DNA of 42,327 bases. It comes from Oscillospiraceae bacterium. Its GTDB lineage: Bacteria > Bacillota > Clostridia > Oscillospirales > Oscillospiraceae. The position numbers and the translations under genes are program-made. The stretch lies in contig JAGPMA010000014.1 in assembly GCA_018053145.1 (NCBI GenBank), forward strand, positions 1 to 42,327, in the 5' to 3' direction. The notes under the pieces are model-generated. The model saw only the letters and a program-made list of their open reading frames with translations, had not been told where the DNA came from and did no database searches. This document shows positions 1 through 7,327 of this stretch, piece by piece; positions within the stretch are counted from its first letter, which is position 1, and the number at the start of each line of letters is the position of its first letter.

Positions 1-416
1 AGGTTACTGCCCTTGAGGGCGAGCTCGGCATGAAGCTCGATGGCTTCGGCCGCCGTTTTCATAATGGCAAGAGGAGCAGTACAGGCGAATTTTAAAGCGT
101 TTTCCGTTACCTCGTCGCGGCTTGGGTCGCTTTTATCCAGACCGTAAGCCTTTGACAGCGGCTCAAAGCACTTTGCGTCCTCGTCTATCAGCGAGAGGAG
201 CTTACTGCGGAGCTCGTCCGCCTTTGCAAGGATTCGCTGAAGGTCGTCTTCAAATTCGGCATATTTCTTTTTGCCGGTTGTCAAGTTTCCGACCATTGAG
301 GCAAGGGCAGTTCCGATTGCCCCGACTAAAGCGGAGGCGCCACCGCCACCGGGTACGGGCTTACTTGATGCCAGAACTTCTGTGAATGAACGGGCAGACA
401 TTTCGGAATAGGACAT
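1..416 (-). CDS. fchA: Cyclodeaminase/cyclohydrolase family protein (FTCD_C type), 3' end outside window
   Basis: Reading the minus strand from 416 gives about 138 residues with no stop before the window edge, so the C-terminal part is missing. The N-terminus has the glycine-rich PVPGGGGASAL segment (residues about 21-31) and then VGNLTTGKKKYAEF, a pattern known from formiminotetrahydrofolate cyclodeaminases and the clostridial methenyl-THF cyclohydrolase FchA. Members of this family act on one-carbon units carried by tetrahydrofolate in the cytosol. Start: GGAGG at 424-428 lies 7 nt before the ATG at 416-414; another ATG at 421-419 is too close to that site. The family is clear. The choice between cyclohydrolase and cyclodeaminase is inference, because no folate-pathway neighbour is visible. 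Confidence 0.8.
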   Translation of the reverse strand, partial: MSYSEMSARSFTEVLASSKPVPGGGGASALVGAIGTALASMVGNLTTGKKKYAEFEDDLQRILAKADELRSKLLSLIDEDAKCFEPLSKAYGLDKSDPSRDEVTENALKFACTAPLAIMKTAAEAIELHAELALKGSN

Positions 417-598
417 ATCATAACCTCCAAAGAGTAAATGGTGTTTTATACAACAATGCTAACATGGATTAGTGGAAATTGCAAGAAACGAAGCTCATGT
501 GAATTGCCTATATTATATCCGAAGACAGAGTAGGACTTGAGCAAAATGCAAAAAAGCTGTTTGTTATCCGCAACGGTTTACATAATATGTTAAGCGCT

Positions 599-636
599 AA
601 AAAAGTAATACCCTCAGCATGAAAAAACTGAGGGTA
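599..636 (-). terminator. Terminator downstream of the ECF importer operon
   Basis: A perfect 9-bp stem (TACCCTCAG with CTGAGGGTA, 609-617 and 628-636) lies 13 bp past the ATPase stop codon. On the minus strand it is followed by TTACTTTTTT, a U-rich run. It separates the importer operon from the folate gene. The remaining 417-598 gap holds the folate gene's probable promoter area but no ORF that I trust. Confidence 0.8.
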
Positions 637-648
637 CTTATATGCTCA

Positions 649-1434
649 TTATAAATGAATGTGCTCGTGAGGAGCTATGCTTGACTTGAAGGATACATGA
701 GTGTCACCCTGCAGACAGAAGGGAAGCTCGAGTCCGTTAGCTTCAAGCAATTCCTTGTTTGTAAGGATGTCGCGCGTTGCGCCGTCGGCAATGATTTTAC
801 CCTCGGACATTAAAATGACGCGATTGCAGGTTTCCAGCACCATGTCCAAATCATGCGAAGCAATTATCTTTATGTGGTCGAGGCTGTTCAAAATGTTAAT
901 CAACCTGCGTCTGTTTCTTGGGTCAAGGGCGATTGTCGGCTCATCCATAATTATAACGTCCGGTGTCATAGCGAGGATAGTTGCAATTGCTGCGAGCTTC
1001 TTTTCACCGCCGGACATCTTATACGGCTGCTTGTCGCGCAGATAGTCGATTCCGATAAGGTTTAGTGCGTGCTTAACTCTCTCATCTACTTGGTCAGCAT
1101 CCAAGCCGTAGTTACGAGGAGCGAAGGCAATGTCCTCATAGACCGTGGGCATGAAAAGCTGGTTTTCCGAGTCTTGAAAAACATAGCCGATTTTTTCGCG
1201 GATACGGGGTAAAGTTTTCTTCGTGACCTTAATTTCACCTACGGTGACTTCACCGGAGAAGTTCATTTCCAGTCCCACAAGTATTCGAAGCAGGGTGGAT
1301 TTGCCCACGCCGTTTGCCCCAATAAGGCCAATTGCATCGTCATGACCGGCTGTGAAGCTAATTTCGTGGAGTATTTCCGCATTCTTCTCGTAGGAAAAGG
1401 ACACGTTGCTGCAGATGATGTGATGGTGGCTCAT
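649..1434 (-). CDS. cbiO: Energy-coupling factor (cobalt/nickel) transporter ATPase
   Basis: This 261-residue ABC ATPase powers metal-ion import with the CbiQ and CbiM proteins encoded just upstream. Walker A is GANGVGKST (39-47), the Q-loop glutamine is in VFQD (about 87), the signature is MSGGEKK (140-146), Walker B is VIIMDEP (160-166) and the switch histidine is in ASHD (194). NQLFMPTVYEDIAFAP after the Q-loop is typical of ECF A-subunits. The start has AGGAG upstream at normal spacing. Unlike vitamin ECF systems with two A-subunits, only one ATPase is present, which fits a CbiMQO/NikMQO set. The histidines near both ends (SHHH; HEHIH) could bind metal, but that is speculation. Confidence 0.92.
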   Translation of the reverse strand: MSHHHIICSNVSFSYEKNAEILHEISFTAGHDDAIGLIGANGVGKSTLLRILVGLEMNFSGEVTVGEIKVTKKTLPRIREKIGYVFQDSENQLFMPTVYEDIAFAPRNYGLDADQVDERVKHALNLIGIDYLRDKQPYKMSGGEKKLAAIATILAMTPDVIIMDEPTIALDPRNRRRLINILNSLDHIKIIASHDLDMVLETCNRVILMSEGKIIADGATRDILTNKELLEANGLELPFCLQGDTHVSFKSSIAPHEHIHL

Positions 1435-1512
1435 AATATTAGCTCCTTAATGATTTGACACGAAAACACGGTTCGATGCGCTGCTGATAAAAGGCCGGCG
1501 TATATTTTGTGG

Positions 1513-2313
1513 TCATATGAACAAATCGCCGATAAACGCGGTCAAGCCTGTATATCGAAGAAGGACAAAAACAGCGGTGCAAATTATTAGATAGGCAAAG
1601 TCCTGCCACCGAGCTTTTGGCAGCTGGCTGTGCTTGAAATTACCGTTATATCCGCGGAGCACCATGCTGTCATAAAGCGCGGTTGCGCGGTCAATGCTTC
1701 GGAACAGGAGCTGTCCGATGAGCGAACCCCAGACCTTGTGATGGATTCCTTTTTGGGAAGGAGCGCGAAGTGAATAGGCTTCAAAAATATGGTTCGCTTC
1801 ACTCAGAAGAACTGTTATATAGCGATATGTCAGCAGTATCTGCGTAACCAAAATTTCGGGTACATGGAGAATATTAAACGCATAGCAAATGGATTCAATT
1901 CTGGTTGTGGCAATCAGAAGATAGGAGGCGAGAACTGTCAGTATGCCTTTAATAAATAGCGTGAAACCAGAAACCATGCCATTTGTAATGGTTATGCCGT
2001 AGAGCAAAAAGCGAGGTTCACGGTCAAAAAACGGGTTTAAAATTCCCATTAAAATTACAAAGGGAAGTATTACGCGCAGCTTTTTAATGCTATGGCTAAA
2101 AGAAACACCCGAAAGTGAAAAGAGCGCAACGGGATAGATCACCATAGTGACCAATCCCGTTACGTTGTATTTGTTAAAGGAAACGGTAAACCAAATGTAT
2201 GCGACAGAGACGATAAGCTTGACAAGAGGGTGGACGCGATGAATGGGCGAGTCCTTGCCGGCTGTTGTGTCCATGTAGTGGACTTCATATATTGCGTCCG
2301 AAATTTTCCCCAT
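1513..2313 (-). CDS. cbiQ: Cobalt/nickel ECF transporter transmembrane protein CbiQ
   Basis: A 266-residue membrane protein with several hydrophobic helices and a long cytoplasmic loop, as in the T-component (CbiQ/EcfT) of energy-coupling factor importers. Two coupling segments with Ala-Arg-Gly-like signatures are visible: SLRAPSQKG near residue 182 and DSMVLRGYNG near 217. These are where the family contacts the ATPase. The gene begins 3 bp after the cbiM stop, so the two are translated together; its GGAG site lies at the end of cbiM. A 78-bp gap separates it from the ATPase gene. Metal specificity cannot be read from this subunit. Confidence 0.9.
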   Translation of the reverse strand: MGKISDAIYEVHYMDTTAGKDSPIHRVHPLVKLIVSVAYIWFTVSFNKYNVTGLVTMVIYPVALFSLSGVSFSHSIKKLRVILPFVILMGILNPFFDREPRFLLYGITITNGMVSGFTLFIKGILTVLASYLLIATTRIESICYAFNILHVPEILVTQILLTYRYITVLLSEANHIFEAYSLRAPSQKGIHHKVWGSLIGQLLFRSIDRATALYDSMVLRGYNGNFKHSQLPKARWQDFAYLIICTAVFVLLRYTGLTAFIGDLFI

Positions 2314-2316
2314 TGA

Positions 2317-3309
2317 TTATTTCTCCGATTTTGCCTTTTTCTTTCTGTATATGCCGAATATCACGCTTAGAAGGATGCATAAGCCCGCAACCAAGGCAGA
2401 GCCTACAATGCCTGAAAAGCTTGTGCCGGTGACGTTATCGTTTCCGAATGAATAGTCCGGCAGAACAGCTGTTTTTTCCTGAACATTCGCAAGTGTGTCG
2501 TGAACTCCGCCATCTGCTTCAAGCTCGGTAGTTCCCGCAACCTGCTCCATTGACCACTCAAGTCCATCGGGGTTGCTGGAGGCGAACAGTGAAACAGCGC
2601 CGCCTACAAGAGCAACTATAATAGCCATGATTACGATGACTTTTTTAAATGAGAACTTGTTTTGGGTCGCCTCTGAATTGAGAAGCTCCGGTCTTGTCTG
2701 ATAAATGAATATTAGTACAGCAGCAGTAACCAGACCTTCAACAGCACCGATTGCAAGGTGTATGGGCTGCATTGTAGCAACAAATACGCTGAAGGGCAGT
2801 TCGGTAATGCCGGAGATGGTGGTTTCGAGAACTACACTGAAAGCGCCGAGCTGTAAGCTTAGTACGCAGCCCAAAACACAAGCAATAATGAGCTTAACCC
2901 GTGACATTCCGTTTTTGATGAACGGTTTGTAGATACAGAAGAAGCCAAAGAAGCAGGCGTAAAACGCCATGTTCCATATGTTGCAGCCGAGAGCGAGTAT
3001 GCCGCCGTCGGCAAATAGAAGGCACTGTATTAATAGGATGGCAATCATTGTTAAAAATGCCGCGTAAGGACCGAGTAGGGCAGCAAGAAGAATACCGCCG
3101 CAAATATGTCCGCTTGAACCTGTTCCCGGAATTGAGAAGTTAATCATCTGAGCGGCAAAAACGAAAGCGCCCATGACACCCATTAGTGGAACTTTTTTCG
3201 GTTCAAAGTCTTCCTTAACTTTTTTGACCGAGTAAACAGCCGCTGCCGCACTTGCTGCGTACATCGTTGCGCCAACAGCCGGCGATAACAGAGCATCCGC
3301 CATATGCAT
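2317..3309 (-). CDS. cbiM: Cobalt/nickel substrate-capture protein CbiM fused to a PDGLE (CbiN-like) domain
   Basis: The first 205 or so residues are the multi-helix S-component. The mature N-terminus MHMADALLSP supplies the Met1/His2 metal ligands known from NikM/CbiM, and SGHICGG (His68) is the likely further ligand. After a helix at 224-243 comes NPDGLEWS (PDGLE at 247-251), a loop of about 55 residues and a last helix with a basic tail (KKKAKSEK). That is the PDGLE domain, which replaces a separate CbiN or NikN. At 330 residues the fusion looks complete. It imports Co2+ or Ni2+; which one is unknown. The ATG has a GGGGG site about 9 nt upstream. Confidence 0.9.
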   Translation of the reverse strand: MHMADALLSPAVGATMYAASAAAAVYSVKKVKEDFEPKKVPLMGVMGAFVFAAQMINFSIPGTGSSGHICGGILLAALLGPYAAFLTMIAILLIQCLLFADGGILALGCNIWNMAFYACFFGFFCIYKPFIKNGMSRVKLIIACVLGCVLSLQLGAFSVVLETTISGITELPFSVFVATMQPIHLAIGAVEGLVTAAVLIFIYQTRPELLNSEATQNKFSFKKVIVIMAIIVALVGGAVSLFASSNPDGLEWSMEQVAGTTELEADGGVHDTLANVQEKTAVLPDYSFGNDNVTGTSFSGIVGSALVAGLCILLSVIFGIYRKKKAKSEK

Positions 3310-3337
3310 AATATTATTCCCCCATAAAATGTTGTTA

Positions 3338-3370
3338 AACTAAGAGATTCTCAACTTCTTAGTTCCTAAG
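3338..3370 (-). promoter_or_regulatory. Leader hairpins upstream of cbiM with two exclusive pairings
   Basis: In the cbiM leader, AACTAAGA (minus strand, 3364-3357) pairs perfectly with TCTTAGTT (3345-3338). The same CTAAG can instead close a tiny hairpin, CTTAG-GAA-CTAAG, with sequence just before it. Mutually exclusive stems in a metal-transporter leader suggest attenuation or a metal-sensing RNA. I could not match a known NiCo or cobalamin riboswitch consensus. Confidence 0.4.
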
Positions 3371-3446
3371 AAAGAATATATATCACGGATAAAAACGGCA
3401 CAAGCCCCCGGGGGGGATACCTGAGCGGAAAGTATTCTTGTTTAAT

Positions 3447-3475
3447 ATAATATCAGTTATTTATTAAAAGGTAAA
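3447..3475 (-). promoter_or_regulatory. Sigma-A-like promoter of the cbiMQO operon
   Basis: On the minus strand TTTACC (3475-3470) and TATTAT (3452-3447) are separated by 17 nt. Transcription would start near 3440, giving a leader of about 130 nt before cbiM, with a C7G5 run near 3406-3417 and the alternative hairpins. Confidence 0.55.
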
Positions 3476-3868
3476 GCATAAATTGGAAGGGCTGAAGATG
3501 TGCGGCAACCGCTGTATAGGAAAGTAATGCGCTAAACTTGAAAAATTAATTTCGCACAAAGTGTCTCAATATCGTTTTATTATTTTGAAACCAATCGTTT
3601 CAGAGCGTTTCATATTGTAGCGTAACAGTATCAAAAATCGCAGATTGTGCAAGTTCACCCTTAATCTGGATTTATTTTGTGCTTTTGCACAATTGACACT
3701 TTATGCCTGCCGTGATAACCTCTCAATAGGTCGAGAAGTATCTTGACTACAGCTGGTCACAAATATGTCCGGCGGTCAGCGAGATCGTTTGTGTTGCATT
3801 TCCGGTGATCCTGACGGCACTGTTTGCAGCATATCATGCGATGGAGCGACTTAATTTTTTAAATTATT
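3476..3868 (+). other. Gene-poor stretch upstream of the 72-residue protein
   Basis: I find no supported gene here. The stretch contains a perfect 6-bp hairpin, TTGTGC-TTTT-GCACAA (3677-3692), directly followed by TTGACA (3693-3698), a possible -35 with only a poor -10 about 17 nt on (TAACCT). Transcription from there would give a leader of roughly 160 nt for the gene at 3884. An open frame without any start codon (3730-3915) encodes a hydrophobic segment and may be the tail of a lost membrane-protein gene. Confidence 0.35.
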
Positions 3869-3883
3869 ATGGAGGTCATTATT

Positions 3884-4102
3884 ATGGCATTTACAATGGA
3901 TACAGTAGTAGCTGACGTTCTGGCAAATGCAGACGCATGCGCAATTATGGACGAAATCATCCCCGGCACCACAAAGAACCCCATGATGAAGATGGCTAAG
4001 GGCTTTACTCTTGCCAAGATCGCTAAGACTCCCGCTGCTAAGATCCCCGAAGCAAAGATCCAGGAGTTCCTTGATGCTTGTGCTGCTAAGGGCATTGGCT
4101 AA
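3884..4102 (+). CDS. Small standalone helical-domain protein, function unknown
   Basis: A 72-residue, Ala/Lys-rich protein without signal peptide or membrane helix. It has two parts: a predicted helical N-terminus (TVVADVLANADACAIMDEI) and, after PGTTKNP, a helix beginning MMKMAKGFTLAKIAK, followed by KIPEAKIQEFLDACAA. The NP-M-x-K-M-A-x-G-x-[TS]-L pattern resembles, from memory, a short C-terminal domain of some clostridial hydrolases, but here it stands alone; I assign no function. GGAGG (3871-3875) lies 8 nt before the ATG at 3884, so an in-frame ATG at 3869, which overlaps this site, is not used. Codons are strikingly uniform (AAG, ATC, CCC, GCT), unlike its neighbours. With the strong terminator 90 bp on, this suggests high expression as a single gene. 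Confidence 0.75.
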   Translation: MAFTMDTVVADVLANADACAIMDEIIPGTTKNPMMKMAKGFTLAKIAKTPAAKIPEAKIQEFLDACAAKGIG

Positions 4103-4190
4103 TCTATAATTACGTAGTAAGTTTTCTTGTTAGTGTGTCTCACCGTCAGGAGACGAAGCTGACTCTGTAAAGCTTAATTTCGTTTTTTGG

Positions 4191-4225
4191 CAGCACGTCG
4201 GATTTATCCGGCGTGCTGTTTTTTT
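4191..4225 (+). terminator. Strong terminator after the 72-residue protein gene
   Basis: CAGCACGTCGGA pairs with TCCGGCGTGCTG over 12 positions (one G-U pair), with a 4-nt loop, followed by seven or more T. It sits 88 bp after the stop codon and makes the small gene monocistronic. Confidence 0.88.
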
Positions 4226-4340
4226 GTATTTTCCGCTTATTATGCGCATATAGCTATATCAGTAGATATGTTTTGATTAAAAACACAACGATAGTATTTG
4301 CTGATGGAACTAGTGGTTATAACTTGGCGGAGGGATTTAT

Positions 4341-4871
4341 ATGAAACATAAAAAGGCGCAACTTGCGGGATTTGTTTTTACTGTACTGCTTGGAACAGTA
4401 CTTCATTTCACGTTTGAGTTGTCAGGAGAAAATCCGATTGTCGGGTTGTTTTCGGCAGTTAATGAGAGCGTTTGGGAGCATTTAAAGCTACTTTATGTTC
4501 CGATGCTGATTTTCGGTATTTTTGAGTATTTTCGATACGGTAAGAAGCTTGAAAACTTTATTCCGGTTAGGTTTCTGTCGATGCTTCTTGGTATGGCTGT
4601 AATAGTTGTTGGCTTTTATACCTACACAGGGATAATAGGAGAAAACTATTTAATTATTGATATCCTTCTTTTCATTTTGGCTGTGTATGCAGCATATCGT
4701 TTCAGCAATGAAATGCTTGGAACCCACAAATTCACATCGAGCTGCGCTAAGGGACTGGCGATTATGGGCTTGATATTTCTGACAGCTTGTTTTGCGGTGT
4801 TTACGTTTGCCCCACCGAATATACCGTTGTTTCTTGACCCGATTTCGGGCAAATATGGAATATCTGAATAA
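4341..4871 (+). CDS. Small membrane protein (DUF6512-like)
   Basis: This 176-residue protein has about five hydrophobic segments: near 8-25, 52-66, 80-98, 103-117 and 135-155. The loop after helix 1 carries the motif AVNESVWEHLKLLY (about 39-52), which I associate with the uncharacterised DUF6512 family of Bacillota. No catalytic motif is evident, although the NES-WEH cluster at the membrane edge is polar enough to be functional. GGCGGAGGG lies just before the ATG. It is transcribed alone between two terminators. Function is unknown; the family assignment is from memory of the motif. Confidence 0.7.
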   Translation: MKHKKAQLAGFVFTVLLGTVLHFTFELSGENPIVGLFSAVNESVWEHLKLLYVPMLIFGIFEYFRYGKKLENFIPVRFLSMLLGMAVIVVGFYTYTGIIGENYLIIDILLFILAVYAAYRFSNEMLGTHKFTSSCAKGLAIMGLIFLTACFAVFTFAPPNIPLFLDPISGKYGISE

Positions 4872-4877
4872 CAATAT

Positions 4878-4924
4878 GACCGTTTATCGAGGAACAGTGC
4901 TTCCCGATAAGCGGTTATTTTTTT
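4878..4924 (+). terminator. Terminator after the DUF6512-like gene
   Basis: ACCGTTTATCG and CGATAAGCGGT form an 11-bp stem (one G-U pair) extended by GG/CC inside, followed by TTATTTTTTT. It is 8 bp past the stop codon. Confidence 0.85.
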
Positions 4925-5089
4925 GCGTTATTTTAAAGAGTTGAAATATAAACGTGTGATTAAGTAAAATAGAAGGTAGACATAATATAGTTACGGTAGC
5001 ACAAAGAGCCATATTATTTAGAGATAATGGCATATAGGTAGACATAATTATAAAATATAATTATTATTAAAATTATTATATTAAAACTA

Positions 5090-5118
5090 TTGACAAAGGA
5101 ATGTGACGAGTGTATTAT
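5090..5118 (+). promoter_or_regulatory. Promoter of the first GntR-ABC module
   Basis: TTGACA (5090-5095) and TATTAT (5113-5118) lie 17 nt apart, a near-consensus promoter. Its -10 lies inside the left arm of the dyad at 5110-5147, so regulator binding should block polymerase. Confidence 0.82.
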
Positions 5119-5147
5119 TGCTATAGTGTACTAAGGCAATAATACAC
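5110..5147. promoter_or_regulatory. Large inverted repeat over the -10 and start site: probable GntR operator
   Basis: GTGTATTATTGC (5110-5121) and GCAATAATACAC (5136-5147) are perfect 12-bp inverted arms around 14 nt that hold a further partial dyad, TAGTGTACTA. YtrA-type regulators are known to repress their own operon. The position over the -10 and +1 makes this the likely site for the regulator encoded next. Confidence 0.6.
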
Positions 5148-5174
5148 AGCAGAATAACGAAAGGTAGTGATGAT

Positions 5175-5567
5175 TTGGCTTGGGAGTTTTCCAACGACAG
5201 GCCCATATACGTTCAGGTTTCCGATCAGATCGTTTCGGGGATACTAACCGGAACATATAAAATGGGCGACAAATTGCCCAGCGTGAGGGAGTTTGCAATT
5301 ATAGCCGCTGTTAATCCGAACACGGTGCAAAGGGCGATGTCTGAGCTAGAAAGCGTGGGACTTATTGAAACCCAGCGTAACACGGGAAAATATGTAACAC
5401 AAGAGGGGAGCGTTATTGAGATGGCAAGAAAAAAACGCGGCGAATTGCTCGCAACGGAGTTTTTAAAGAGCATGGCTGCTTTAGGCTACACCAGCGAACA
5501 GACAATCAGTTTGCTGGAGGAAGCAAAGAGTTGGGAGGGAACAAATGATGAGCGAAGCGACGCTTGA
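5175..5567 (+). CDS. GntR-family (YtrA subfamily) transcriptional regulator
   Basis: A 130-residue protein with only the winged helix-turn-helix (about 10-75: PIYVQVSDQIVSGI ... GDKLPSVREFA ... NPNTVQRAMSELESVGLIETQRNTGKYV) and a short helical tail. This is the layout of the YtrA subfamily, which lacks a large effector domain and usually represses a linked ABC transporter. The start is TTG at 5175, with AAAGG about 10 nt upstream; the ATG at 5170 is out of frame. It overlaps the ATPase gene by 23 bp, indicating one operon. The inverted repeat at 5110-5147 is its probable operator. The inducing signal is unknown; relatives often answer to cell-wall-active compounds. Confidence 0.88.
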   Translation: MAWEFSNDRPIYVQVSDQIVSGILTGTYKMGDKLPSVREFAIIAAVNPNTVQRAMSELESVGLIETQRNTGKYVTQEGSVIEMARKKRGELLATEFLKSMAALGYTSEQTISLLEEAKSWEGTNDERSDA

Positions 5568-6249
5568 GTGCAAAGGGCTTTCAAAGTGTTTTGGCGCAAA
5601 CGCGGCACTGCACGAACTGAGTATTAGCTTACCTGCGGGTAAGATAATTGGGCTTCTTGGTCCAAACGGAAGCGGTAAGACAACATTGATTAAGCTCGCG
5701 TGCGGACTTCTGACACCGACCGAGGGTGAAATACGCGTTTGTGGTTATAAACCGGGAATTGAAAGCAAAGCTCTTGTATCCTATCTTCCAGAGCGCACCT
5801 ATCTGCCTGACTGGATGACAGTTTTGGAATGCATCGCTTTTTTTCAAGATTTTTACCCTGATTTTGATATTGAAAGAGCGACATCAATGCTCCAGAGCCT
5901 GCAGGTTCCGGCAAATGCCAGAATGAAAACCCTTTCAAAGGGCACGAAGGAAAAGGTTCAGCTGGTGCTGGTCATGTCACGCCGCGCAAGGCTTTATCTG
6001 CTGGATGAGCCCATTGGTGGAGTTGACCCTGCGGCGCGCGACTATATTCTCGGAACGATTGTGAAGAACTATTGTGAGGACTCGACGGTTCTCATTTCGA
6101 CACACTTGATTGCTGATGTCGAAAAGATTTTGGATGAGTTCATGTTCATTCAGAACGGACAGCTGGTTTCCTACGCTTCAACGGACAGCCTGAGTGAGGA
6201 TCTGGGTAAATCCATTGACCAGTACTTCAGGGAGGTGTTCAGATGCTAG
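5545..6249 (+). CDS. ABC transporter ATPase (YtrB-like)
   Basis: A 234-residue nucleotide-binding protein with Walker A GPNGSGKTT (39-47), a signature that deviates from consensus (LSKGTKEK, about 130-137), Walker B LYLLDEP (150-156) and the switch histidine in STH (187). The Q-loop region reads YLPERTYLP, so the usual glutamine is missing; I recall this variant as common in YtrB-type ATPases next to GntR regulators. It pairs with the permease that begins 7 bp before its stop. Two ATGs in tandem (5545, 5548) follow GGGAGGGA; the second has the better spacing. Substrate is unknown. Confidence 0.9.
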   Translation: MMSEATLECKGLSKCFGANAALHELSISLPAGKIIGLLGPNGSGKTTLIKLACGLLTPTEGEIRVCGYKPGIESKALVSYLPERTYLPDWMTVLECIAFFQDFYPDFDIERATSMLQSLQVPANARMKTLSKGTKEKVQLVLVMSRRARLYLLDEPIGGVDPAARDYILGTIVKNYCEDSTVLISTHLIADVEKILDEFMFIQNGQLVSYASTDSLSEDLGKSIDQYFREVFRC

Positions 6250-7130
6250 GTAAACTTATAAAACACGATTTTCACTCGCTTTCTAGGGTGCTAGTACCTA
6301 CACAGCTTGCGGTTATTGCCGCAACAATACTTGCAACCCTTGGCTTTGTGTTCAATTACAGAACCGGTATTTCCAATATTGAGGCATCTGGACTGCTGAG
6401 CCTTCTCAAACTGATTACGGGCTTTTTAAGCGGAATAATGGTTCTTGCGATAATCGCGGCGTCAGTTATAGTTGCATTTATTATATTCCAGCGCTTTTAC
6501 AAGAATCTTATGTGCAGCGAGGGCTATCTAACCTTCACACTTCCGGTTACCACCTCTGAGATATTGTGGTCAAAGCTTATAACTGCTATGCTTTGGACAA
6601 TTATAAGCAGTGTCGTAATTTTCATCAGTATTAACATATTTGTTCTTTTCGGAACGGCTGATAGCGGCTTTATAAACACAGAAGCATACAGAGAAATTGG
6701 AAAGATGCTTCACGAGCTTAATGCAACTATTGGAGCGAGAGTAATATGGCCCGTACTTGAGTGCATTTTGTTCGTAATTGTTGCAACTGCTTGCAGCATT
6801 CTTCAGGTTTATCTTGCACTTATCATTGGCGCAATAGCGTCTCAAAAGCACAAAATACTTGCCGCAATCGGATTCTATTTTGTGATTAACATAGCTGTCA
6901 GTATTATTTCCACTATCGTTCAATATTTCATGGCCGGAAGCATGGTGAATTCTTTTTCAAAGCTTGAAAACATGGATATCGAGCCAGTTAACGCACTTGA
7001 AGCTTATAAGATGATTGTTGGCGCAGTACAGCCTTACTTCTGGGTGTATTTGGTCTTCACAATTGCACTAACAGCCGGCTTCTTCCTGCTCAGCCGCTAC
7101 TTCCTTAAGAACAAGTTAAATCTTGAATAA
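6243..7130 (+). CDS. ABC-2 type permease partner of the YtrB-like ATPase
   Basis: This 295-residue membrane protein starts with the cytoplasmic LGKLIKHDF motif, common at the N-terminus of ABC-2 permeases, and has about six membrane segments: near 17-38, 58-84, 110-132, 166-190, 199-226 and 264-288. An extracytoplasmic loop after the third segment contains polar, non-repetitive sequence. Its ATG lies inside the 3' end of the ATPase gene, so the three proteins of this module come from one transcript that ends at the terminator 7152-7193. It probably exports a lipid, peptide or antibiotic-like molecule, or senses one; nothing in the sequence decides this. Confidence 0.85.
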   Translation: MLGKLIKHDFHSLSRVLVPTQLAVIAATILATLGFVFNYRTGISNIEASGLLSLLKLITGFLSGIMVLAIIAASVIVAFIIFQRFYKNLMCSEGYLTFTLPVTTSEILWSKLITAMLWTIISSVVIFISINIFVLFGTADSGFINTEAYREIGKMLHELNATIGARVIWPVLECILFVIVATACSILQVYLALIIGAIASQKHKILAAIGFYFVINIAVSIISTIVQYFMAGSMVNSFSKLENMDIEPVNALEAYKMIVGAVQPYFWVYLVFTIALTAGFFLLSRYFLKNKLNLE

Positions 7131-7151
7131 CGAGCAGTCAATATAACATTT

Positions 7152-7193
7152 AAAGACCATGAGCCTGATTTTTGTCAGGCTTATGGTCTTTTT
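7152..7193 (+). terminator. Terminator after the first GntR-ABC module
   Basis: AAAGACCATGAGCCTGA pairs with TCAGGCTTATGGTCTTT over 17 bp (one G-U pair), with a T-rich loop and TTTTT at the 3' end. Confidence 0.9.
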
Positions 7194-7255
7194 CGGATGC
7201 AATTATGGGCTGCGGAAGAGCCGATAAAAATGTGTTAATATTTTTGAATATAATA

Positions 7256-7284
7256 TTGACATATTGAAATTAGGTGCGTATACT
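7256..7284 (+). promoter_or_regulatory. Promoter of the second GntR-ABC module
   Basis: TTGACA (7256-7261) and TATACT (7279-7284) are spaced by 17 nt. The predicted transcript start near 7291 lies downstream of an in-frame GTG at 7274, which rules out that longer start for the regulator. Confidence 0.85.
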
Positions 7285-7307
7285 GTGCATAACGTATATA
7301 TACAGTA
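7281..7307. promoter_or_regulatory. Imperfect dyad over the -10/+1: probable operator of the second GntR
   Basis: TACTGT (7281-7286) and ACAGTA (7302-7307) are perfect 6-bp arms centred at 7294, with further matches at 7289-7291 with 7297-7299. It occupies the same place relative to the promoter as the dyad of the first module but has a different sequence, suggesting that the two regulators do not share sites. Confidence 0.5.
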
Positions 7308-7327
7308 ATGCTCAAGGAGGCGAAGCA

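Noticed and set aside
122-385. Plus-strand open frame opposite the folate gene
   Set aside because: Arg-rich composition, no ribosome site and complete overlap with a conserved minus-strand gene.
3476-3540. Plus-strand sequence with GCGGCAACCGCTGTATAGG, reminiscent of part of a cobalamin riboswitch
   Set aside because: The other conserved blocks (AGCCAGGAGACC-like box and B12-box partners) are not found, and the strand is opposite to cbiM.
3730-3915. Open frame of 62 codons encoding a hydrophobic segment upstream of the 72-residue protein
   Set aside because: It has no ATG, GTG or TTG start with a ribosome site and runs through the next gene's ribosome site; at most a remnant.
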